The notes under the pieces: generated by a model
Seen by the model: the letters and a program-made list of their open reading frames with translations, nothing else
Database searches by the model: none
Told to the model about the DNA's origin: nothing
Translations under genes and position numbers: made by a program
Assembly: GCA_035353395.1 (NCBI GenBank)
Contig: DAOPZL010000051.1
Coordinates: forward strand, 1 to 20,122
Length of the DNA stretch: 20,122 bases
From: UBA1801 sp035353395
GTDB taxonomy: Bacteria > Acidobacteriota > Holophagae > Holophagales > Holophagaceae
Reading direction: 5' to 3'
In this document: positions 1 through 5,835 of the stretch, piece by piece
Numbering within the stretch: position 1 is the first letter of the stretch
Layout of the letters: every line of letters begins with the position of its first letter

Positions 1-221
1 TGCACCTCACGGAGCGCCACGACCACGTCCACGAGCACGAGCCGCTGGAGCACGAGCACGCGCACCTCCACGACGCGCACCACGCCCACGGCCACGCCGG
101 GGCGGTGCAGGGGGTCCATTCCCACCGCCACCGGCACGAGCGGATGGTCCATGCCCATCCCCACTATCCGGACGCCCATCACGGGCACGACCACGGGGAG
201 CGGCCGGGAGAGCCGGCCTGA
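1..221 (+). CDS. Histidine-rich protein, C-terminal part (5' end outside window)
   Basis: The frame beginning at base 3 is open from the window edge to a TGA at 219-221, giving the last 72 residues of a protein that starts upstream. 24 of the 72 residues are histidine, mostly in alternating patterns such as HDHVHEHE, HAHLHDAHHAHGHAG and HSHRHRHE. No catalytic motif is visible. Such tails are generally able to bind divalent metals (Zn, Ni, Co, Cu), and they occur as tails or loops of metal transporters, chaperones and storage proteins. The assignment to metal binding is inferred from composition only; the main domain cannot be seen. The stop codon lies inside a 14-bp perfect palindrome (215-228). 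The downstream neighbour is convergent. Confidence 0.6.
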   Translation, partial: HLTERHDHVHEHEPLEHEHAHLHDAHHAHGHAGAVQGVHSHRHRHERMVHAHPHYPDAHHGHDHGERPGEPA

Positions 222-340
222 TCAGGCCCCGGGTCATGCGAGCGGACCTCAGCCAGGGCCCCGGCATCGGCGGGAAGGGCGTCTCGAAGGGGCATGGGCC
301 AGTCTATCCGTGCCGGTGGAAGGATGGCCCGGAGAGGGGG

Positions 341-2278
341 TCAGTCCGCAAGCTCGATCGCGCCGATGTCGCCCGGAGTCTCCTCGGGGCGCGGGGCGCC
401 GAGCTGGTCGACGAGGACTGGCGTCACATCCTGCCGCTCGCGCGTGATGATCACGGTGACGTGATCGAAGGCGCCGCTCGGGAAATCCGCCCAGAAATCG
501 TCCCCCAGGACCGCCGTGCCGAGGGCCGTCCCGATCCGGGCGTCCAGGTCCCTCCAGAACTTGATCCAGCTTGCATTGTCGGGGCTGGTGACCCAGGTTT
601 CCGAGGGGCCGTACCAGGTCACGCCGGTCATGTCCGGACACTCAGGCCAGAAGCCGCCGCCGAGGTAGGCCTCGGTTCGCAGCCTCGCCAGGACGAGGTT
701 CAGGAAGTCGTCCGTCGGCTCGCCGTACCCCAGGTAGCCGCCCAGGATGGAATTCACCCTGTAGGCTTGGGCCGGCACCTGGTCCAGGGCGCTTCCCGCG
801 GGTGGGTACCACAGGACGGCCTTCTCCCCTGCGTCCGTGCCTGCCGAGAGGAGGCTGGGGTGACGGTGAACGGCGCCCGCGTCCAGGACAGCGCCGAGGG
901 TGAGGCCGTCGGCGTCTCCGGTCTTGGGCCAGTGCTTCCGACTGAGGTCCAGCCAGCCTGAATCGGGCGGCGGAACCGGCACCAGGATCTGGCTGAAGTC
1001 CAGCTTCCCGATGCGGTTGCAGCCGTAGCTGTAGAAGTGGAGGAGGGAGCCCGTGAAGACATCCTCGGCCGCGCCGTTCAACTCGTTCCCGACAATGATC
1101 GAATGCCAGATCTTCATGCTCTCCACGACATGCGCGTTGCCGATGGTGGCGCCCACGCCGCCCCCGCCCAGGTTGGGCTTCCCGGAGAACGGCTCGGCGA
1201 CGCCGGTGACCTGGTTCTCCGCGAGGGTGCAGCTCTGGATGGCGAGGGAGCCGCCGCCCAGGTAGACGCCGCCCCCCCGGCAGTAGTGCTGCTGGCCGGA
1301 GGGGATGGACGGCTTCTCCTGGGCGAGGTTCCGGGCGATGGTGCAGTTCGTCAGGGTCATCGTCGCGGAGTGGCTCGGCCCCCCGCCGAGGGTGAAGAGC
1401 CCCCCGCCGTAGGCGTGCTGGGCGGTGACGCGGTTGCCGGTGACGGCGCACCGGGTGAGGCGGGCATCGATCCCCGACGCGCCGTCCCCGCCGCCCACGG
1501 AGTAGATGCCCCCTCCCGCGGCGCCGTAGCCGGTGGCCAGGTTCCCGCTCACGACGCAGTCGGCCAGCGCGACGGCGTTCGCGTAGATGCCGCCCCCATA
1601 GGTGCCCCGGTCCCGACTGCCCTCCAGGTCGCCGGAGGCCGTGTTGCCGCCGATCGTGCAGTGGTCGAGGGTGGCGGTTCCCCAGACCGCGAGTCCGCCC
1701 CCGCGCGCCAGCGTCCAGGGCTGGGCCGTGCTGTCGAGCGCCTCCGCCTGGGCGTAGCCCGAGGTGAGGGTGACGTTGTTCAGGGCCAGATCGCCGTAGA
1801 CTGCCAGGACCCGGGCATGGCTCGCGTCGCCTCCCGCCCACGCCAGGGTGATGCCGGCCGGCAGGTTCGAGGCGTCGATGGCCAGGGACTTCTTCGCATA
1901 GAGGGCGGACCGTCCGTAGTCCCGGTCCTGGTAGCCGCCGAACTTGTTCTGGGGATAGACCTCGCCCGGAAGCGTGCTGTGAGGCTCGCCGACCAGGGTG
2001 AGCCGGATGGTCCCCCCGTCGAGGGCCGGGTCGAAGGTGATGGTCCCGCCCGCGGAGACCGCGGCCAGGGCGGATCTCAGGGTCACGGTCCCCGCCGGCG
2101 GCCGTTCGAGGTCCTCCAGCGAGTTGACCTCGGTGCGGCTCGACTCCGACGAGCCGCCCGAGCCGCACCCCAGGAACAGTCCGCACAGCGCGAGGGCCGC
2201 GAAGGCGAGACCTCGGCGGCTCCCGTTCCTCGGGCCGGTAGGGGCGTTCTGGACATCTGCGCGGACGGAACCTGGCAT
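341..2278 (-). CDS. Right-handed beta-helix lipoprotein, choice-of-anchor Q type
   Basis: A 645-residue exported protein. After a basic stretch (NGSRRG, residues 18-23) comes a hydrophobic segment ending in LFLGC, so Cys38 is a probable lipidation site, followed by a Gly/Ser-rich linker. Residues 66-95 (TLRSAL...GGTITFDP) match the usual opening of choice-of-anchor Q / parallel beta-helix proteins. Repeated GGG-aromatic or GGG-hydrophobic turns recur near residues 193, 228, 255, 291 and 335, each followed by a 'CTI..N' or 'C.V.GN' strand, as in Pmp-like beta-helix coils. The C-terminus ends DIGAIELAD, the typical choice-of-anchor Q signature. A purine-rich AGGGGG lies just upstream of the ATG. 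It is probably anchored to the envelope and faces outward; the ligand is unknown. Divergent from the next gene. Confidence 0.85.
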   Translation of the reverse strand: MPGSVRADVQNAPTGPRNGSRRGLAFAALALCGLFLGCGSGGSSESSRTEVNSLEDLERPPAGTVTLRSALAAVSAGGTITFDPALDGGTIRLTLVGEPHSTLPGEVYPQNKFGGYQDRDYGRSALYAKKSLAIDASNLPAGITLAWAGGDASHARVLAVYGDLALNNVTLTSGYAQAEALDSTAQPWTLARGGGLAVWGTATLDHCTIGGNTASGDLEGSRDRGTYGGGIYANAVALADCVVSGNLATGYGAAGGGIYSVGGGDGASGIDARLTRCAVTGNRVTAQHAYGGGLFTLGGGPSHSATMTLTNCTIARNLAQEKPSIPSGQQHYCRGGGVYLGGGSLAIQSCTLAENQVTGVAEPFSGKPNLGGGGVGATIGNAHVVESMKIWHSIIVGNELNGAAEDVFTGSLLHFYSYGCNRIGKLDFSQILVPVPPPDSGWLDLSRKHWPKTGDADGLTLGAVLDAGAVHRHPSLLSAGTDAGEKAVLWYPPAGSALDQVPAQAYRVNSILGGYLGYGEPTDDFLNLVLARLRTEAYLGGGFWPECPDMTGVTWYGPSETWVTSPDNASWIKFWRDLDARIGTALGTAVLGDDFWADFPSGAFDHVTVIITRERQDVTPVLVDQLGAPRPEETPGDIGAIELAD

Positions 2279-2428
2279 CGGATCCCCCTGGGTGCGGGAC
2301 GGCTGGACGGCAGAAATTGTGAGGAGATGAGGCTGGACGGCATTGTCTCCGGCCCCGGCCAGGATGTCTACGGGGCAACCCCGCCGCCGGGGCGGCTGGA
2401 GGCCCGCAAGTCAGCTAAGCTGTGGGCC

Positions 2429-3199
2429 ATGACCTCCGTCCAGCCTTCCCGGACCCCCGTCGCCCTCGTCACGGGCGCCTCCCGCGGCATCGGCCGGGCC
2501 ATCGCGGCAGAGCTCGCCCGGAGGGGCTGCCGGCTGGCCGTGCACTACCAGAAGAACGAGGCCCTGGCCGGGGAAGTCCTCGCGTCCCTGCCCGGCTCCG
2601 GGCACAAGTCCTTCCGGGCGGACATGGCCTCGCCCGGCGAGGTCGAGCGGCTCTGGAGGGACGTGACGACAGCCCTCGGCCGGGTGGAGGTGGTCGTGAA
2701 CAACGCAGGCATCTACGAGGAGCATCCCCTCGCGGGAACGGACTACGCCGGGTGGCAGTCGGCCTGGCGGCGGACCCTCGACATCAACCTGCTGGGGCCG
2801 GCCAATCTCTGCCACTGTGCGGCGAGTGCCATGGGGCGGGCCGGGGGCGGGAGGATCGTGAACATCTCCTCCCGCGGCGCCTTCCGCGGCGAGCCCACCG
2901 CCCCGGCCTACGGGGCGAGCAAGGCCGGCTTGAACGCCCTCAGCCAGTCCCTCGCCCTGGCCTTGGCGGACCAGGGGGTCTACCTCTTCGTCGTGGCGCC
3001 GGGCTGGGTGGAGACGGACATGGCGGCCGGACCTCTCGCGGGGCCCAAGGGGGCCGCCGTCCTCGCGCAGCACCCCCTGGGCCGGGTGGCCACGCCGGAC
3101 GAGGTGGCCGGGGTGGCCGTCTTCTGCGCCCTCGATGCGCCCCCATCGATGACTGGAAGCGTGATCGACGTGAACGGAGCCTCCTACCTGAGGACTTGA
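2429..3199 (+). CDS. SDR family NAD(P)-dependent oxidoreductase
   Basis: A 256-residue classical short-chain dehydrogenase/reductase with a Rossmann fold. Visible motifs are the dinucleotide-binding TGASRGIG (residues 15-22), the structural NNAG (91-94), the tetrad Asn120 in 'DINLLG', Ser148 in 'NISS', and Tyr161/Lys165 in 'YGASKAG'. The C-terminal 'PGWVETDM' and 'TGSVIDVNG' segments are also family-typical. The layout resembles FabG-like 3-oxoacyl-ACP reductases, but such motifs do not define the substrate, and no fatty-acid genes are adjacent. The ATG at 2429 was chosen because the family N-terminus starts about 12 residues before the TG motif. No good Shine-Dalgarno precedes it. It stands alone: the upstream gene is divergent and 278 bp separate it from dhaK. 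Confidence 0.9.
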   Translation: MTSVQPSRTPVALVTGASRGIGRAIAAELARRGCRLAVHYQKNEALAGEVLASLPGSGHKSFRADMASPGEVERLWRDVTTALGRVEVVVNNAGIYEEHPLAGTDYAGWQSAWRRTLDINLLGPANLCHCAASAMGRAGGGRIVNISSRGAFRGEPTAPAYGASKAGLNALSQSLALALADQGVYLFVVAPGWVETDMAAGPLAGPKGAAVLAQHPLGRVATPDEVAGVAVFCALDAPPSMTGSVIDVNGASYLRT

Positions 3200-3273
3200 A
3201 TCCATCCAAAGTGTTAGATATTGACACATAATTCTTCGGAGCAGGCCCGGCATGGGGAAACTGGCTCAAAAAC

Positions 3274-3303
3274 GGCACGAATTTTCTGAAAAAAACTCGT
3301 GCC
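3274..3303. promoter_or_regulatory. Inverted repeat upstream of dhaK, candidate operator
   Basis: GGCACGA (3274-3280) and TCGTGCC (3297-3303) form a perfect 7-bp inverted repeat with a 16-bp AT-rich spacer. Its right arm covers the position expected for the -35 element of the extended -10 at 3318-3326. It is a plausible site for the DhaR-like regulator encoded downstream, but the link is inferred from position only. Confidence 0.4.
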
Positions 3304-3317
3304 CGGGGTCGAGGAAA

Positions 3318-3326
3318 TGGGATAAT
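3318..3326 (+). promoter_or_regulatory. Candidate extended -10 promoter for the dha operon
   Basis: TGGGATAAT reads as an extended -10 (TG, one base, GATAAT; five of six bases match TATAAT). There is no recognisable -35 at 17-bp spacing; that position holds CGTGCC inside the inverted repeat, which would suit an activator-dependent promoter. The predicted transcript would have a 5' leader of roughly 145 nt. Confidence 0.4.
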
Positions 3327-3412
3327 CAATGAAGCGGCAAGGCAAGTGTAACAAATTGGAACACATCCGTAAAACCGAGGCGTGACGCTGCGGTTTCTCC
3401 CGATTCCTGTAC

Positions 3413-3429
3413 GCCCCGGACTCCGGGGC
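3413..3429 (+). other. GC-rich hairpin in the dhaK leader
   Basis: GCCCCGG (3413-3419), loop ACT, CCGGGGC (3423-3429): a perfect 7-bp stem ending 48 nt before the dhaK start. No T-run follows, so it is not an intrinsic terminator. It may stabilise or shape the leader RNA. In this very GC-rich DNA it could also be chance. Confidence 0.35.
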
Positions 3430-3477
3430 CCCCCGTTCACCCACCAGCCTTCCAAGGGCTAGAAAAGGAGAGTTTTC

Positions 3478-4479
3478 ATGAAGAAGCTCATCAACAAGCC
3501 TGAAGACGTCGTGAAGGAAGCCTTGCAGGCGATGGCGCTCGCCCACGCCGACCTGATCAAGGTCAGCTACGATCCCAATTTCATCTGCCGGGCCGACGCG
3601 CCCGTGAAGGGCAAGGTGGGCATCGTGTCGGGCGGCGGCTCCGGCCATGAGCCCATGCACGGCGGCTTCGTCGGCATGGGCATGCTGGACGCGGCCTGCC
3701 CCGGCGCCGTGTTCACGTCCCCCACTCCCGACCAGATGCTGGCCGCCACGAAGGCGGTGGACGGCGGGGCCGGCGTGCTGCACATCGTCAAGAACTACAC
3801 GGGCGATATCCTCAACTTCGAGATGGCCGCCGACCTGGCCAAGGCCGAGGGCATCGAGGTGGAAGCCGTCGTCACGAACGACGACGTGGCCGTGCAGGAC
3901 AGCCTCTACACCGCGGGCCGCCGGGGCGTGGGCGTCACGGTGCTGGCGGAGAAGATGACGGGCGCCGCGGCGGAACAGAAGCGGTCCCTCAAGGCCGTGG
4001 CCGACATCTGCCGCAAGGTGAACGCCCAGGGGCGGTCCATGGGCATGGCCCTGACCTCCTGCACCGTGCCGCAGGCGGGCAAGCCCACCTTCGACCTGCC
4101 GGAAGACGAGATGGAGATCGGGATCGGGATCCACGGCGAGCCCGGCCGGACCCGCATGAAGCTCAAGACCGCCGCCGAGATCACGGAGATGATGGTCAAC
4201 CCCATCCTCGAGGACCTGCCCTTCAAGGCCGGGGATTCCGTGCTGGCCTTCGTGAACGGCATGGGTGGGACGCCCCTCGTGGAGCTGTACGTCGTCTACA
4301 ACGAGATGGCCAGGATCCTCGGGGGACGGCAGATCAAGATCGCCCGCAACCTCGTCGGTTCGTACATCACCTCGCTGGACATGGCCGGGTGTTCCATCAC
4401 CCTGGTCAAGATGGACGACGAGCTGATCAGCCTCTGGGATGCTCCGGTCAAGACGCCGGGGCTGCGCTGGGGCATCTGA
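3478..4479 (+). CDS. dhaK: Dihydroxyacetone kinase, Dha-binding subunit DhaK
   Basis: A 333-residue DhaK, the subunit that binds dihydroxyacetone as a covalent hemiaminal and presents it to the nucleotide-bearing DhaL. Motifs: SGGGSGHEP (51-59) with His57, NYTGD (106-110) with Asp110, and the substrate-binding His219 in 'GIGIHGEPG'. These correspond to the active-site residues of the PTS-type enzyme. Length is near the family norm (about 330-356). The ATG is preceded by a strong AAGGAG seven bases upstream. It is the first gene of the dha operon; 60 nt containing a hairpin separate it from dhaL. Cytoplasmic. The combination with DhaM points to the PEP-dependent rather than the ATP-dependent type of enzyme. 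Confidence 0.96.
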   Translation: MKKLINKPEDVVKEALQAMALAHADLIKVSYDPNFICRADAPVKGKVGIVSGGGSGHEPMHGGFVGMGMLDAACPGAVFTSPTPDQMLAATKAVDGGAGVLHIVKNYTGDILNFEMAADLAKAEGIEVEAVVTNDDVAVQDSLYTAGRRGVGVTVLAEKMTGAAAEQKRSLKAVADICRKVNAQGRSMGMALTSCTVPQAGKPTFDLPEDEMEIGIGIHGEPGRTRMKLKTAAEITEMMVNPILEDLPFKAGDSVLAFVNGMGGTPLVELYVVYNEMARILGGRQIKIARNLVGSYITSLDMAGCSITLVKMDDELISLWDAPVKTPGLRWGI

Positions 4480-4490
4480 ACCACAGGCCC

Positions 4491-4520
4491 GAGGGGGGGC
4501 GGGACCTCCCGCCGCCCCTC
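4491..4520 (+). other. Strong hairpin between dhaK and dhaL
   Basis: The arms 4491-4504 and 4507-4520 pair over 14 positions with a single G:G mismatch; the two central C bases plus the opened A-T pair form the loop. TTCTTCC and then the dhaL ribosome binding site AAGGAGG (4528-4534) follow directly. The T-run is too broken for a confident terminator. It is better read as a partial attenuator or mRNA-stabilising processing element. Confidence 0.55.
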
Positions 4521-4539
4521 TTCTTCCAAGGAGGAATCC

Positions 4540-5181
4540 GTGACGGTACTCAGGGACGACGTGATCGCCTGGATCCAGGCTTTCGCCGCGTTCATCGCGG
4601 AGAACAAGGACTACCTGACGCAACTGGACTCGGACATCGGGGACGGGGACCACGGGACCAACATGGACCGGGGCTTCCAGGCCGTGTGCGCCAAGATCCC
4701 CCAGCTCGCCGACAAGGACATCGGCTCCATCCTCAAGGCCGTCGGCATGACCTTGGTCTCCACCGTGGGCGGCGCGAGCGGGCCCCTCTACGGCACGTTC
4801 TTCCTGCAGGCGGGGAGCGCCGCCAGCGGCAAGCTCGAACTGTCCCTCGGGGACTGGGTCGCGGCGCTGCAGGCCGGGGTCGACGGGGTGATCATGCGCG
4901 GCAAGGCGAATCCGGGCGACAAGACCATGGTCGACGCCCTGGGACCGGCCCTGCAGGCCCTCAAGGACTCCGCCGCCAGGGGCTCCGGTTTCGCCGATTC
5001 CCTGCGCGAGTCTGCGGACGCCTGCGAGCGGGGGATGACCGCCACCATCCCGCTGGTGGCCCGGAAGGGCCGGGCCAGCTACCTGGGGGAACGGAGCGCC
5101 GGCCACCAGGATCCGGGCGCGACCTCCTCCCACCTGCTCCTGCGGGCCGCCGCCGAGACCTGGGCCAGGCAGGAGAACTGA
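4540..5181 (+). CDS. dhaL: Dihydroxyacetone kinase, nucleotide-binding subunit DhaL
   Basis: A 213-residue DhaL. In the PTS-type system this subunit keeps ADP/ATP bound as a permanent cofactor, is rephosphorylated by DhaM and phosphorylates Dha held by DhaK. The Mg-binding aspartate cluster 'DSDIGDGDHGTN' gives Asp30, Asp35 and Asp37. Further family segments are 'TVGGASGPLYG', 'RGKANPGDKTM' and, near the C-terminus, 'GRASYLGERSAGHQDPGA'. The start is a GTG, chosen because AAGGAGG sits six bases upstream and the aspartates then fall at their usual numbering. The next gene begins 36 nt after the stop. Confidence 0.95.
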   Translation: MTVLRDDVIAWIQAFAAFIAENKDYLTQLDSDIGDGDHGTNMDRGFQAVCAKIPQLADKDIGSILKAVGMTLVSTVGGASGPLYGTFFLQAGSAASGKLELSLGDWVAALQAGVDGVIMRGKANPGDKTMVDALGPALQALKDSAARGSGFADSLRESADACERGMTATIPLVARKGRASYLGERSAGHQDPGATSSHLLLRAAAETWARQEN

Positions 5182-5217
5182 ACGCGTACGTCCGAACTCC
5201 CCTTCCGGAGTCCACGC

Positions 5218-5835
5218 TTGAATCCCATCGATCCCCACATCCGGTCGGCCGCCCCGTCCGATTGGGAAGCCGTCTGGGCTCCCTATGACGAGGCGACCTA
5301 CAGCGCGGCCCTGGACTTCCTGGAGCCGGACGACGTCGTCCTCGACCTCGGGGCCGGGGACCTGCGCTTCGCCCGGAGGGCGGCGTCCCGCGTCCGGCGG
5401 GTGATCGCCGTGGAGCGGAACAGGCCGGTGCTGGAGGCGGGCCTCGACGGGCTCCCGGGCAACCTGAGCGCCGTCTGCGCGGACGCGCTGGCCTGGCCCT
5501 TCCCGGCAGGGATCACCGCGGGCGTGCTGCTGATGCGGCACTGCCGCCATTTCGCCGACTACGCCGCGCGCCTGCGGGCGGCGGGGTGCCGGCGCCTCGT
5601 CACCAACGCGCGGTGGGGCATGGGCGTGGAATGCGTCGCGCTCGATCCGCAGATGCCGTACTGGGCCGCGCCTCCCGGCTGGTACGCCTGCTCCTGCGGG
5701 GCGGTGGGGTTCAAGGACGCCCCCCCGGAGGAGATCACGGCCGGCATGCTCGCCACATCCCACTCCGTGGAGGACTGTCCGGCCTGCCTCGCGGGCCGGA
5801 TGGCCTCCTCGCTGCAACCATGGAGTCGAAGGTGA
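5218..5835 (+). CDS. Class I SAM-dependent methyltransferase-like protein within the dha operon
   Basis: A 205-residue protein with a probable SAM-binding motif I, 'VVLDLGAGD' (40-48), followed by an acidic residue at the end of strand 2 ('VIAVERN', Glu66) and an Asp at 'CADALAW' (89), as in Rossmann methyltransferases. The C-terminal part is less familiar and has two Cys pairs, C158-x-C160 and C187-x2-C190, that could hold a zinc. The substrate is unknown. The start is a TTG with CCGGAG upstream; no upstream ATG is available. The TGA overlaps the GTG start proposed for dhaM as GTGA, so translation is probably coupled. Why a methyltransferase sits here is unclear; the family call is from motifs only, and catalytic activity is not shown. 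Confidence 0.7.
   Translation: MNPIDPHIRSAAPSDWEAVWAPYDEATYSAALDFLEPDDVVLDLGAGDLRFARRAASRVRRVIAVERNRPVLEAGLDGLPGNLSAVCADALAWPFPAGITAGVLLMRHCRHFADYAARLRAAGCRRLVTNARWGMGVECVALDPQMPYWAAPPGWYACSCGAVGFKDAPPEEITAGMLATSHSVEDCPACLAGRMASSLQPWSRR

Noticed and set aside
215..228. 14-bp perfect palindrome at the end of the His-rich gene as a terminator
   Set aside because: It has no loop and no T-run; it is a short GC palindrome around the stop codon and could be chance.
1037..2428. Plus-strand open frame running into the SDR gene from far upstream
   Set aside because: It overlaps the well-supported beta-helix gene antisense; the SDR family N-terminus begins at about 2429.
3221..3226. Perfect TTGACA as a -35 element
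   Set aside because: No acceptable -10 at 16-18 bp; the sequence there is GC-rich (GGCCCG).
3273..3288. Sigma-54-like promoter (GGCACG with downstream TT) upstream of dhaK
   Set aside because: The GC of the -12 element is missing (CT instead), and the linked regulator lacks GAFTGA.
3214..5817. Very long minus-strand open frame (867 codons) opposite dhaK-dhaL-methyltransferase
   Set aside because: It is the antisense shadow of strongly supported genes; GC-rich DNA with G/C third positions leaves few stops on the other strand. Its translation is His/Gly/Arg-rich and resembles no protein.
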